From assembly GCA_031428635.1 (NCBI GenBank), contig JANPPS010000287.1, forward strand, positions 1 through 24,948: 24,948 nucleotides of DNA. Direction: 5' to 3'. This DNA comes from JANPPS01 sp031428635. GTDB lineage: Bacteria; Pseudomonadota; Alphaproteobacteria; Acetobacterales; Acetobacteraceae. Position numbers and translations under genes: made by a program. Positions 12,688-21,396 of the stretch are shown here, piece by piece (position 1 is the first letter of the stretch; each line of letters opens with the position of its first letter). Below the pieces are notes generated by a model. That model worked only from the letters and a program-made list of their open reading frames with translations, did not search any database and was not told the origin of the DNA.

Positions 12688-14645
12688 GCGGCACGGGCCA
12701 GGGCCGGGGTGGGGGGGATCACGTCCAGAATCGAACTCCGGGCGTGCATCGCGCCGCGGCGGCCGTCCTCGAACACTGTCTCGATCGAGATGTCGCCCGC
12801 GTCCGCGTCGCTATTCAGCGCGTCGATCAGGCTGGCGTAGCGCTCGGCGATAAACTTGCGACGGACTTTTTGCGTGCGCGTCAGTTCGCCATCATCGGCG
12901 TCCAGCTCTTTTGGCAGCACCAGAAACCGGTGGATCCGTAGGCCCGCCAGCGGACCACCCTCGGTCGCGAGCGATGCGTTGACCGCCGCCACGTGCCCAC
13001 CCAGCAGCGCGTACACGGCTGGGTGGCCAGCAAGCTCTTGGTAGCTGGCGTAGGTAATGCCCTCACGTTCGGCCCAGTTGCCGGTTGCGATCAGGTCGAT
13101 ATTCAGCATCACGCTGGCCCGGGCGCAGCCGTCGCCGATCGCCACGGCCTCACGGATGTGGGGGAAAAACTTCAGCTTATTTTCCAGGTACTTTGGCGCA
13201 AACAAGGTTCCGTCCTGCAGTTTCCCCACGTCCTTGGCCCGGTCGATGATGCGCAGATGTCCACGCGCATCGATAAACCCGGCGTCACCCGTTTTGACCC
13301 AGCCGTCCTCGTCCTTGGTGGACAACGTGCTGGCCGGATCATCGAGGTAGTAATGGAATGCGCCAGGGCTGCGGAACAACACCTCGCCATCGCTCTCGAT
13401 ACGCAGCTCCACCCCGGCGGCGGGCTTACCGACCGTGTCGGCGCTGATCTCACCATCCGGTTGCTGCGTGATGTAGACGGTGCTTTCGGTCTGGCCATAG
13501 AGCTGCTTCAGATTGAGGCCGAGTGCCCGGAAATAGCGAAACATCTCCGGCCCGATCGCCTCACCGGCGGTGTAGCCGACGCGTAGACGGCCAAAGCCCA
13601 TATGGTTTTTGAGCGGCGCGTACACCAGCGCCTGGCCGATCGCGTATAGCGCCCGGGCATGGAAAGGCACGGCCTCGTGGTTCAGTATCGGCTCGCCCCA
13701 GCGCCGGGCGTGGGCGATAAACGCGTCGTATAGCCAGCGCTTGGTTCCACCCGCGTCGGCCATGCGGACGGTCGTAATCGTCAGCAGGTTCTCGAACACG
13801 CGGGGCGGGGCGAAGAAGTAGCTGGGTCCAACCTCGTTACGGTCCGCCGCCGCCGTATCGGGGCTTTCGGGGCAGTTGACGCAGTACCCAGCGCAATATG
13901 CCTGCGCAAAGCTGAACACGTGATCGCCGACCCAGGCCATTGGTAGATAGGCCACGACCTCCTCGGTTTCCGTCAGGCGGTCGAACGCATTGGCGCCGCG
14001 GGCCGTGGCGATCAGGTTGTCGAACGTCAGCACGACGCCCTTGGGCTTGCCCGTCGTGCCGGACGTGTACAGCACGGTCGACACGTCGGACCCACGCCCG
14101 GCCGCGATCCGCTGCTCCCATTCTGACGTGGGCGTCGCGCCTGCCATTAGCGCCGATAGATCGTGCAGGCGCGTGTGATCATAGTCGCGCAGGCCGCGTC
14201 CCTCATCGTAGACGACGTGGCGCAGCGCCGGCAGCCGGTCCTGCACGGCGAGCAACTTGTCGACTTGCTCCTGATCCTGCACCACGGCCAGCACGACGCC
14301 CGAGTGCGCGAGCACGTGTTCCATCTCCGCCCCGATCGCGTCCTGATACAGCGGGACGGGTACGGCGCCGATGGATTGCGCGGCGACCATGGCCCAGTAT
14401 AGCCGCGGGCGGTTATGGCCGATGATGGCAACGCGCTCGCCGGGCGTCACACCCAGGCCCGCGAACCCGGCGGCCATGGAACGCACGGCGATGGCCTGCT
14501 GCGCCCAGGTCCAGGACTGCCAGATGCCACGGTCCTTATGCCGCATGGCCGGGCGCGCGCTGCGGGTGCGCGCGTTGTGCAGCAGGAGCTGCGGAAATGT
14601 CGCCGGTTCGTCCACTCGCCCCCCGTCTTTTTGTTGGGCCGACAT
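12684..14645 (-). CDS. AMP-forming long-chain-type acyl-CoA ligase linked to Liv transporter
   Basis: This 653-residue enzyme activates a carboxylic acid with ATP and CoA through an acyl-AMP. It shows the AMP-binding motif 'STVLYTSGTTGKPKGVVL' (189-206), 'YLPMAWVGDHVFSFAQAY', 'KQLYGQTESTVYITQ', 'DGWVKTGDAGFIDARG' and the C-terminal 'ELTRTQKVRRKF', a FAA1-type ending with the likely catalytic Lys. Size and motifs fit the long-chain FadD15/FAA1-like group often encoded with HAAT transporters in Rhodospirillales. The upstream frame extension to 14975 runs antisense to the SDR gene and is rejected; the start is MSAQQKDGGRVDEP at 14645. It overlaps livG by four bases. The substrate is unknown; a fatty or aromatic acid brought in by the adjacent transporter is the best guess. 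Confidence 0.88.
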   Translation of the reverse strand: MSAQQKDGGRVDEPATFPQLLLHNARTRSARPAMRHKDRGIWQSWTWAQQAIAVRSMAAGFAGLGVTPGERVAIIGHNRPRLYWAMVAAQSIGAVPVPLYQDAIGAEMEHVLAHSGVVLAVVQDQEQVDKLLAVQDRLPALRHVVYDEGRGLRDYDHTRLHDLSALMAGATPTSEWEQRIAAGRGSDVSTVLYTSGTTGKPKGVVLTFDNLIATARGANAFDRLTETEEVVAYLPMAWVGDHVFSFAQAYCAGYCVNCPESPDTAAADRNEVGPSYFFAPPRVFENLLTITTVRMADAGGTKRWLYDAFIAHARRWGEPILNHEAVPFHARALYAIGQALVYAPLKNHMGFGRLRVGYTAGEAIGPEMFRYFRALGLNLKQLYGQTESTVYITQQPDGEISADTVGKPAAGVELRIESDGEVLFRSPGAFHYYLDDPASTLSTKDEDGWVKTGDAGFIDARGHLRIIDRAKDVGKLQDGTLFAPKYLENKLKFFPHIREAVAIGDGCARASVMLNIDLIATGNWAEREGITYASYQELAGHPAVYALLGGHVAAVNASLATEGGPLAGLRIHRFLVLPKELDADDGELTRTQKVRRKFIAERYASLIDALNSDADAGDISIETVFEDGRRGAMHARSSILDVIPPTPALARAA

Positions 14646-14712
14646 TCGGGCTTGCAACGGCTGGACGCAAGCGGGGCCAACGGCCAAGGTCGCTCGAAAT
14701 GGGGAGTAAACG

Positions 14713-15456
14713 ATGAGCTTCGATCTGACCGGCCGCGTGGCCGTCGTGACCGGCGGTGGACGCGGCCTGGGCCGGGCCATGGCGGCCGGGTTGGTGGCCG
14801 CTGGTGCCAGCGTGCTGATCTGCGGACGGGACCGCGCGACGCTGGACGTGGCAGCGGCGGCAATCGGTGGCGATGTGCTGGCCGTCGCCGCCGATGTGTC
14901 GCGGGAGGATGACGTGCTGGCCGTGCGCGATGCCGCACTAGCCCGGTGGGGCGCGATCCATGTGCTGATCTGCAACGCGGGCGTGAACCCGATCTATGCG
15001 GGTATCGAGCGAACGTCGCTGGCCGAGTGGCAGCACATCGTCGACGTGAACCTTACGGGCACATTCCTATGCTGCAAGCATGTGGGCGGTGCCCTGAGTG
15101 AGGGCGGGTCGGTGATTTGCATCAGCTCGGTCGCGGGGCACGTGGGGTTGCGAAAGGCGGTGCCGTATTGCGCGACCAAGGGGGGTGTCGAACTGCTGGT
15201 ACGCGCGCTGGCATTGGATTGGGCGCCACGGGGCGTGCGGGTGAACTGCATCGCACCGGGATTTTTTGCGACGGATCTTACGGCCGGTATGATCGCGAAC
15301 CCGGCGCTGAACGCCCGCGTGCTGGCGGCAACACCGATGGGCCGCGTCGGTCAGGATGCGGAGATCGCGGGGGCGGCGGTATTTTTAGCCAGTGCCGCGA
15401 GCGGGTTCGTGACTGGGCAGACGCTGACGGTCGATGGGGGGTATTTGGCGCAGTAG
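14713..15456 (+). CDS. Short-chain dehydrogenase/reductase (SDR), classical type
   Basis: The 247-residue protein has all classical SDR marks: cofactor motif TGGGRGLG (13-20), 'CNAGVN' (87-92), Asn113, Ser139, Tyr152 and Lys156 of the catalytic tetrad (YCATK), then 'RGVRVNCIAPGFFATDLT' and the C-terminal 'FVTGQTLTVDGGY'. Arg39 after beta-2 (CGRDR) suggests NADP preference. It resembles FabG-like and gluconate or hydroxyacyl dehydrogenases; the substrate cannot be read from sequence. It diverges from the acyl-CoA ligase across 67 bases, with a GGGGAG ribosome site six bases before the ATG. Its position between two transporter operons suggests a role in the same pathway. The 130 bases after it hold GC-rich inverted repeats (a CCGCCGGCGG palindrome near 15478) but no clear terminator. 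Confidence 0.9.
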   Translation: MSFDLTGRVAVVTGGGRGLGRAMAAGLVAAGASVLICGRDRATLDVAAAAIGGDVLAVAADVSREDDVLAVRDAALARWGAIHVLICNAGVNPIYAGIERTSLAEWQHIVDVNLTGTFLCCKHVGGALSEGGSVICISSVAGHVGLRKAVPYCATKGGVELLVRALALDWAPRGVRVNCIAPGFFATDLTAGMIANPALNARVLAATPMGRVGQDAEIAGAAVFLASAASGFVTGQTLTVDGGYLAQ

Positions 15457-15586
15457 ACGGCATACTGCTGAAACAGCCGCCGGCGGTGTATCGGCCGGGG
15501 TAACGACGGGTTTCTGGCGGCCGCCCCCGGACGAGTGGGGTTCATAACAGGGTGATCGCGATCCATAAACACGGTCGCAAAGCCAA

Positions 15587-16324
15587 TCACCCAACCGCCG
15601 CCACCGCTCCGCCCCCCAAATAGGCCGCCCGCACGGCCGGGTTGCTCCACAACTCGGCGGGCGGTCCGCTGACGAGCAGGCTCCCCGTCTCCAGCACATA
15701 GCCGCGGTCGGCTACGCTCAGCGCCATATGCGCATTCTGTTCTACTAGCAGAACGGTGGTCCCCCGCCGACGGATGTCCGCGATGATCCGAAAGACCTGT
15801 TGCACGATCAGCGGCGCCAGGCCGAGCGATGGTTCGTCCAGCAGCAGCAGCCGCGGCTGAGCCATCATGCCCCGCGCCACCGCGACCATCTGCAATTGCC
15901 CGCCCGACAGTGTCCAGCCCAGCGCGTGTTCGAGTGGAATCAGCGCCGGAAAGAAGCCCAGCATCTCGTCCGTCTCACGCTCCAGCACCCGGCGCCGGAC
16001 GCCCTTACGGTTGCTGCCGCCTAATAGAATATTCTCCCGTACCGTCAGGCCTGGGAACACGCGCCGCCCCTCCGGCACATGCGCCACGCCTAGCCGCACG
16101 ATCGCCTCCGGCTTCATGCCGATCAGCGACTGCCCGGCGAAGGTCAAGCCGCCCGTGACGTTCGGCACCAGGCCCGAGATGGTGCGCAGCGTTGTACTCT
16201 TGCCGGCCCCGTTGCTGCCCAGCAGCGCCACGATCTCGCCCTCGTCTACCACCAGGTCGAGCCCCTTCAGCACCGGTGCCGCGGCATAGCGCGCGACAAG
16301 GCCGGAAAGCTCAAGTAACGGCAT
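15587..16324 (-). CDS. livF: Branched-chain amino acid-type ABC ATPase LivF
   Basis: The 245-residue protein is a LivF: Walker A GSNGAGKS (36-43), 'GVAHVPEGRRVFPGLTVREN' (the LivF-specific PEGR segment), signature LSGGQLQM, Walker B LLLLDEPSLGLAP and the switch 'VLLVEQNAHMAL'. 'EQN' at the switch distinguishes LivF from LivG. It is the last gene of the leftward livK-livH-livMG-livF operon; its ATG lies inside the end of the upstream fusion gene (14-base overlap). It partners with the LivG domain of that fusion. It might also serve the incomplete copy-1 system at 10941-12687, which lacks a LivF; that is inference. Confidence 0.94.
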   Translation of the reverse strand: MPLLELSGLVARYAAAPVLKGLDLVVDEGEIVALLGSNGAGKSTTLRTISGLVPNVTGGLTFAGQSLIGMKPEAIVRLGVAHVPEGRRVFPGLTVRENILLGGSNRKGVRRRVLERETDEMLGFFPALIPLEHALGWTLSGGQLQMVAVARGMMAQPRLLLLDEPSLGLAPLIVQQVFRIIADIRRRGTTVLLVEQNAHMALSVADRGYVLETGSLLVSGPPAELWSNPAVRAAYLGGGAVAAVG

Positions 16325-18122
16325 AATCGGCGTCCGTGGCCTCAGGGTTGGGGGCCGGCACGCCCAAATAGGCGGCGATCACGTCCGGGTGCGACAGCAC
16401 GTCCCGTGGCGGGCCGTCGGCGATGCGGCGGCCGAAGTTCAGCACGGTGATGTGGTCCGCAACCTGCTCGACCAACGCCATGTCGTGATCGACGATCAGA
16501 ATCGTGAGGCCATGCCCCTTCAACCGCCGCAGCAGAACGCCGAGCTCCCGCTTTTCCGTGGGGTTCAACCCGGCCGCAGGCTCGTCAAGCAGTACAACGG
16601 TCGGGTTGCCAGCCAGGGCACGCGCGATTTCGACATACCGTTGATGCCCGTATGAAAGGGCGCCCACTATCCGGTCGGCGTCGGCGCGCAGGCCCACGAA
16701 ATCCAGTGCCGCAAGGGCCCGGGTCACGACGGCGGCTGGGTTCTCGGCAATGTCGTTGCCCGGTCGCTCGGCGCCGATCATGACGTTTTCGAGCACCGTC
16801 AGCCCGCGGAACACCCGGATATTCTGGAACGTGCGGGCGAGGCCGGCGCGGGTGCGTAGGTGTGCCGGTGTCGCGGTCACGTCCCGGCCCGCTAGCGTGA
16901 TGCGCCCGGCCGTGGGCCGATACAGTCCAGTGGTCACGTTGATGAAGGTGCTTTTACCAGAGCCGTTCGGGCCGATCAGCGCATGCACGGTGCCCACGCG
17001 GACCACCATATCGATGCCGTCGAGTGCCCTGAGCCCCCCGAAATACTTGGCCAGCCCCTCGATCCGCAATGCCTCGCCCCCCACGCCCGCACCGATCTGG
17101 CTGAGTAGGGGCAGGGGCGGTACCGCACCGGGAAGAAATGGCCCCGCGCGCCGCCGGTCGCCGAGCAGGCCCCACAAACCGTCCGGCAGGAACACCATGA
17201 TCAGGATGACCGCCAGACCATAAACGGCCAGATAGACCTGCTTTAAGAACCGCAGCCACTCCGGCAAAATGATCAGCAGCCCGGTGCCGAGCAGCGCCCC
17301 GAACGGCGATTTCACGCCGCCCAGCAACGCCATCGTGAGTAGGACGATACTCTCGCCGAACGTGAACTGATCCGGGCTGATGTAGGCGAACCCGCCCGCG
17401 AACAGCCCGCCGCCCAACCCGCCCAGCAGCGCGGAAATGCCGAACGCGACCACCTTGGTGCTGAACACGTTGATCCCGCAGGTGCTGGCCGCGATCTCGT
17501 TATCCCGCACCGCCTGCATCGCCCGGCCGAGGCGGGAGGTCTTGAGCCGCCAGATGAACCACGTCACGCAGACCAGCACCACGAGGCAGAGCGCCAGGAA
17601 ATGGTCGCCGTCCTGCAGCCGCAGTCCCGGCACCGCGGGCCGGGCAATGCTGGGAATGCCGTCCGGCCCATGGGTAAGGCCGGTCCAGTTGTTCAGCACG
17701 AGCGTCAGGATCTGCTGGAAGCTGATGGTGACCATGGCCAAGTAGTGCCCACCCAGCCGCAGGCTCGCGAAGCCTAGCAGGATGCCGAATACGGTCGCGA
17801 CGCCAACCCCGGCGGCAAGTGCCACGAAGAACGGCAGGCCAAAATCGACGGTGCCGATACCGACGCCATAGGCGCCCATTCCGAAAAACGCCGCCTGCGC
17901 CAAGGAGATCTGCCCGCAATAGCCCAGCACAACCACGAGGCCCGCGACCGCCACGGCGTAGGTTGCGGCCTGCATAAAGATGTTGAGCGTGTAGCCCGAT
18001 TGCGGCAGCGCAAATGAGAGCGCGAACACGCCCGCGATCGCCAGCGCCAAGCCGGGTAACCCGCGCCAGGTGTTCGCCTGCGGTACGGCCATCGTGATCG
18101 ACGGTATGGCGGCGGCGCTCAT
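16311..18122 (-). CDS. Fused Liv permease-ATPase (LivM-LivG)
   Basis: The 603-residue protein joins two subunits. Residues 20-325 are a LivM permease with about nine helices ('LVVVLGYCGQISLAQAAFFG' near 62-81, 'AVRDNEIAASTCGINVFSTK' near 204-223, and 'VILIMVFLPDGLWGLLGDRR'). A Pro/Gly-rich linker (about 326-350) leads into a LivG ATPase with Walker A GPNGSGKS (384-391), 'LARTFQNIRVFRGLTVLEN', signature LSYGHQRYVEIARAL, Walker B VVLLDEPAAGLN and 'ILIVDHDMAL'. Such fusions are known in this transporter class. The ATG at 18122 overlaps the livH stop (ATGA). Fusion fixes a 1:1 ratio of LivM and LivG. No frameshift is seen at the join, so it is a true single frame. Confidence 0.94.
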   Translation of the reverse strand: MSAAAIPSITMAVPQANTWRGLPGLALAIAGVFALSFALPQSGYTLNIFMQAATYAVAVAGLVVVLGYCGQISLAQAAFFGMGAYGVGIGTVDFGLPFFVALAAGVGVATVFGILLGFASLRLGGHYLAMVTISFQQILTLVLNNWTGLTHGPDGIPSIARPAVPGLRLQDGDHFLALCLVVLVCVTWFIWRLKTSRLGRAMQAVRDNEIAASTCGINVFSTKVVAFGISALLGGLGGGLFAGGFAYISPDQFTFGESIVLLTMALLGGVKSPFGALLGTGLLIILPEWLRFLKQVYLAVYGLAVILIMVFLPDGLWGLLGDRRRAGPFLPGAVPPLPLLSQIGAGVGGEALRIEGLAKYFGGLRALDGIDMVVRVGTVHALIGPNGSGKSTFINVTTGLYRPTAGRITLAGRDVTATPAHLRTRAGLARTFQNIRVFRGLTVLENVMIGAERPGNDIAENPAAVVTRALAALDFVGLRADADRIVGALSYGHQRYVEIARALAGNPTVVLLDEPAAGLNPTEKRELGVLLRRLKGHGLTILIVDHDMALVEQVADHITVLNFGRRIADGPPRDVLSHPDVIAAYLGVPAPNPEATDADYAVT

Positions 18123-18994
18123 GCCTTCTCCGCAATCCGCTCACCAAACAAGCCCTGCGGCCGGATCAGCAGAAACAGCAGCAACAGCCCGAACGCCAGC
18201 GCATCCTTGTACGGCACGGAGATGTAGGCGGCACCGAACGTCTCGACCACACCGAGTGCCAACCCGCCCAGTATCGAGCCCGGTATGCTGCCGAAGCCGC
18301 CGATGATGTTGGCCGCGAACGCCTTCAACGAGATGATGGCACCCATGCCCACCGATACGAACAGCACCGGTGCCACCAGAATACCCGCCAGTCCCCCCAG
18401 GGCCGCGCTATAGGCGAACGTGATCAGGATCATGATCGCGACCGGAATGCCCAACAGGCTTGCCATCTCCTTATCCTGACTAGTGGCTTGCAGCTTTTTA
18501 CCCAGCAGCGTCTTTTCGAAGATCAGGTACTGCAACGAGACCATGATGACGGCCGCCACCATGATTGCCAGGTACTGGCTGTCCATAAACACGCCGCCCC
18601 ACTCGATGCCGGGACTGTCGAACAGATTGGGCAGGACCTGCGGGCTGGGGCCGTACGTGACCAGGACGAAATTAGATAAAAAGATGCTGGCGCCGATAGT
18701 GCTGATGATGACTGGCAGCTGCCCCCGGTGCCGCAACGGCCAGTAGGTGACGCCGGCGAACAGCACGCCGAACAGCGCCATGATCAGCACCGACACCGGC
18801 AGCGCCACGAGGTACGGCACCCCCAGTTCGGACGCCAGAATGACCATGAGGTAGGCACCCAGCATGGAGAACTCGCCCTGCGCGAAGTTGACCACGCTCG
18901 CGGCCCGTATCAGCAGCACGAAGCCTAGCGCCACCAGCGCATAAATTGCGCCGATGCCGAGCCCGGTAAACAGAAGTTGCGGGACAAGGTCCAT
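18119..18994 (-). CDS. livH: Branched-chain amino acid-type ABC permease LivH (copy 2)
   Basis: The 291-residue membrane protein has the standard LivH length and pattern: 'LGIGAIYALVALGFVLLIRA' then 'ASVVNFAQGEFSMLGAY', 'THWPLRHR'-like loop (here TYWPLRHR), 'KKLQATSQDKEMASLLGIPV', 'SLKAFAANIIGGFGSIPGSI' and 'LLIRPQGLFGERIAEK'. The NFAQGEF motif is typical of full-length LivH. It pairs with the LivM half of the next gene (ATGA overlap) to form the pore. The upstream binding-protein gene ends 15 bases before it. It is clearly diverged from copy 1, so the two are not a recent duplication. Confidence 0.94.
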   Translation of the reverse strand: MDLVPQLLFTGLGIGAIYALVALGFVLLIRAASVVNFAQGEFSMLGAYLMVILASELGVPYLVALPVSVLIMALFGVLFAGVTYWPLRHRGQLPVIISTIGASIFLSNFVLVTYGPSPQVLPNLFDSPGIEWGGVFMDSQYLAIMVAAVIMVSLQYLIFEKTLLGKKLQATSQDKEMASLLGIPVAIMILITFAYSAALGGLAGILVAPVLFVSVGMGAIISLKAFAANIIGGFGSIPGSILGGLALGVVETFGAAYISVPYKDALAFGLLLLFLLIRPQGLFGERIAEKA

Positions 18995-19009
18995 TGCCCG
19001 CTACTTCGA

Positions 19010-20152
19010 TCAGCCCTTCACCTCGATCCGTCGGTCGAACACGATCTTACCATTCTCATTTCGCACAACGTTATAGCCGCGGAGGCCGTCGCCCTTATCG
19101 TCGAAATTGTACTGGCCCTCGGCGCCCTCATACCCGCGGATGGCGGCCATGGCGGCGCGGATCGCCTCGGGATCGGTCGACTTCGCGTCCCCGATCGCCC
19201 GTGCGAGCAAACCGACGGCGTCATAGGTCCAGCTGGACTGATTATCGGGGTTCGCTTTGTTGAGCGCCAGGTACTTTTCCCCAAACGCCTTGGACGCAGG
19301 TGTCGCATCGAGCGCGTAGTCCGCGACCCCATAGGTTCCGAACAGCGCGGGACCGGCGAGGTTGAGCGATGTGACGTTGATGACCGAGGGCGACCCCACC
19401 CAGGGGATCCGCACGCCCAACTGCCGCAGCTGGCGGGCGAAGATACCGAGGTCGGTTTCGAACGTGAAATAGGTGCCAAGTATGTCGGCGCCCGATTGCC
19501 GCACCGCGAGTACGACGGCGGAGAAGTCCGATGCCTGATTGGTGTAACCCTGGATCAGCACCGGTTCGATACCGCGATCCTTTAGTGCCGCGACCAGCGC
19601 CTTCGTCCCATTGCTGCCGAACGCGTCGGTAGAGTTGACGATGGCCCATTTCGTCTTTTTGAGCTCTTCCACGCCGAACTGCGCGATCACCTTGGCGGAG
19701 TAGCTGTCATTGGGCCGGCAGCGGAATAGCCACTTATTGCCCTGCTGCGTGAGCGTGGGGTCGGTGCCGCCGATCATGAACGGCTTGGCCACTTTCACCA
19801 CGTCGGGCGCCATCGCCTGTACTTGGGTGGAGCGGATGGAGCCGATGAAGGCCGCAATGTCGGATTGCGCGGCGAGGCGGCTAAAGGCGAGGACGGCGCC
19901 CGGGTTGGTCGTCGCGTCATCCTCGGTCACAAGCTCCAGCTTGCGGCCCAGCACACCCTTTTCGTTCACGATGTCCAGCGCCTGTTGCGCGCCAGCGCGG
20001 CCGAACTTGCCAGACTCGGCACCAGCACCAGTGCTGGGCGTCACCATGCCAATCTTGATGGGGTCGGCCGCGTGGGCACGGCGGGGTATCAATGCCGCGG
20101 TGGCAACAGCAGTACTGGATTGCGCGAGGCTCCGCCGGGTAAGATCGGTCAT
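19010..20152 (-). CDS. Periplasmic substrate-binding protein of Liv-type transporter (LivK-like)
   Basis: The 380-residue protein has an export signal with twin arginines, 'MTDLTRRSLAQSSTAVATA' then 'ALIPRRAHA', cut before 'ADPIKIGMVTPST'; Tat export is likely. The mature part is a Peripla_BP_6/ANF-type receptor: 'GRAGAQQALDIVNEKGVLGR', 'DDATTNPGAVLAFSRL', 'FIGSIRSTQVQAMAPDVVK', 'QGNKWLFRCRPND' and 'SWTYDAVGLLARAI'. It captures the substrate for LivH/LivMG/LivF. In this family amino acids, amides, urea, short carboxylates or aromatics are possible; the adjacent CoA ligases favour an organic acid, which is inference. The ATG at 20152 has an AGGGAG ribosome site nine bases upstream, and a short inverted repeat lies just before it. 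Confidence 0.9.
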   Translation of the reverse strand: MTDLTRRSLAQSSTAVATAALIPRRAHAADPIKIGMVTPSTGAGAESGKFGRAGAQQALDIVNEKGVLGRKLELVTEDDATTNPGAVLAFSRLAAQSDIAAFIGSIRSTQVQAMAPDVVKVAKPFMIGGTDPTLTQQGNKWLFRCRPNDSYSAKVIAQFGVEELKKTKWAIVNSTDAFGSNGTKALVAALKDRGIEPVLIQGYTNQASDFSAVVLAVRQSGADILGTYFTFETDLGIFARQLRQLGVRIPWVGSPSVINVTSLNLAGPALFGTYGVADYALDATPASKAFGEKYLALNKANPDNQSSWTYDAVGLLARAIGDAKSTDPEAIRAAMAAIRGYEGAEGQYNFDDKGDGLRGYNVVRNENGKIVFDRRIEVKG

Positions 20153-20169
20153 GGTAGACGTCTCCCTCT

Positions 20170-20187
20170 AAACCGTCTGCGCGGTTT
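20170..20187. promoter_or_regulatory. Inverted repeat in the livK leader / divergent gap
   Basis: AAACCG (20170-20175) and CGGTTT (20182-20187) are reverse complements separated by TCTGCG. It lies 18 bases from the livK start, just upstream of its ribosome site, within the 122-base divergent gap shared with the Gfo/Idh gene. It could be an operator or a small hairpin. No regulator is identified and no clear -35/-10 pair was recognised in the gap. Confidence 0.35.
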
Positions 20188-20274
20188 GTAGAACGATACG
20201 AACACACCGGCCCTGGCCCTGCAACCCAACCCCCCGTTTCGCGCTACCGGCTTTCACAGCGAGGACCCGCCCCC

Positions 20275-21363
20275 ATGAAAAAAGTACGCTACGCCGTCGT
20301 GGGTGCCGGCTGGATCAGTCAGTCTGCGTTCATGCCCGGCGTCGCCCATACCGGCAATTCGGAACTGACGGCCATCGTCACTGGCGACAGCGACAAGGCC
20401 GAGCAGCTGGGTGCCCGGTACGGCATCAAGCGCGCCTACCATTACGACGCGTGGCAGGCCGCGATCGACAGCAAGACGTTCGACGCCGTGTACCTCGCAC
20501 TGCCTAACGACCAGCACCGTCAGTTCGCCATCTCCGCGCTAGAAGCCGGGCTGCACGTGTTGCTGGAAAAGCCGATGGCCACCAGTGAGGATGATTGCCA
20601 CGCGATCATCGACGCCGCGCGCCGGGGCGGGGCCAAGCTCATGGTTGCCTATCGCCTACATTTCGAGCCGGCGACGCTCGAGGCCCTACGGCTTATCCGC
20701 GGTCAGCATCTGGGTCACGCCCGGCTGTTCACATCCACTTTCACGCAGCACGTGGCGGATACCAACCATCGCGCCAATCACGGTTTCTGGGCCGGCCCGG
20801 TAGCGGACATGGGCCCCTATCCGATCAATGCCGCCCGCATGGTGTTCGGCGCCGAGCCGGAGCAGGTCATGGCCTGGGGCATGAACACGCAAGGAATGGG
20901 CTTCGACGACACCGTCAGCGTTCTATTGCGTTTCCCGGACGACCGGATGGCGCAGTTCACCGTCGCCTATGGCCTGAACGCGATCAACGAATGGCGCGTC
21001 GTCGGCACCGATGGTGACCTGTTGGTGAACCCCGGGTTCACGTTCCCCGGGTCGCTGAAGCATCAGTTGCGCATCGGCCCTAGCAAGACCCGCAGCGCTT
21101 TCCCGGCCGTCGACCAGTTCGGGGGTGAGACGCAGTATTTCTCCGAATGCATCCTCGATGACATCGACCCGGAGCCGGACGGTGAGGAGGGGTTGCTCGA
21201 TGTGCGCGTAATCTGCGCGATCGAGCGGGCGCTGCAAACCGGGCAGCCACAGACTTTGGCACCGTATCGCCGGATGAAGGCACCGCTGCCGACACAGAAG
21301 CGCGATCTGCCGTCCATCACGCCACCCCCGCTGCTACACGCATCCGCGCCGGCAGAGGGGTAG
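20275..21363 (+). CDS. Gfo/Idh/MocA-family oxidoreductase (glucose-fructose oxidoreductase-like)
   Basis: The 362-residue protein has an N-terminal Rossmann domain with GAGWIS (10-15), the family's EKP motif (98-100) with the likely catalytic Lys99, and a C-terminal domain in which 'ADMGPYPINAARMVFGAEPE' supplies Asp178 and Tyr182. Those positions match the D-x-G-x-Y motif of glucose-fructose oxidoreductase relatives, as does 'VAYRLHFEPATLEALRLIR' after the EKP. Unlike Zymomonas GFOR there is no signal peptide, so it is cytoplasmic. The usual reaction is NAD(P)-dependent oxidation or reduction of a sugar or cyclitol. The ATG at 20275 has a GAGGA ribosome site ten bases upstream. It diverges from livK and is followed by a CoA ligase 33 bases later, probably in one transcript. 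The substrate is unknown. Confidence 0.88.
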   Translation: MKKVRYAVVGAGWISQSAFMPGVAHTGNSELTAIVTGDSDKAEQLGARYGIKRAYHYDAWQAAIDSKTFDAVYLALPNDQHRQFAISALEAGLHVLLEKPMATSEDDCHAIIDAARRGGAKLMVAYRLHFEPATLEALRLIRGQHLGHARLFTSTFTQHVADTNHRANHGFWAGPVADMGPYPINAARMVFGAEPEQVMAWGMNTQGMGFDDTVSVLLRFPDDRMAQFTVAYGLNAINEWRVVGTDGDLLVNPGFTFPGSLKHQLRIGPSKTRSAFPAVDQFGGETQYFSECILDDIDPEPDGEEGLLDVRVICAIERALQTGQPQTLAPYRRMKAPLPTQKRDLPSITPPPLLHASAPAEG

Positions 21364-21396
21364 CGGCGCGGCGCTCGCCGTTACATCCTGCATGGC

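Noticed and set aside
14646..14975. N-terminal 110-residue extension of the long-chain-type acyl-CoA ligase
   Set aside because: It is low-complexity Ser/Thr/Ala/Pro sequence antisense to the conserved first half of the SDR gene; the family N-terminus begins at 14645.
15495..15530. CCGGGG...CCCCGG pairing after the SDR gene as a terminator
   Set aside because: Only six base pairs with a 24-base loop and no T-run; expected by chance in such GC-rich DNA.
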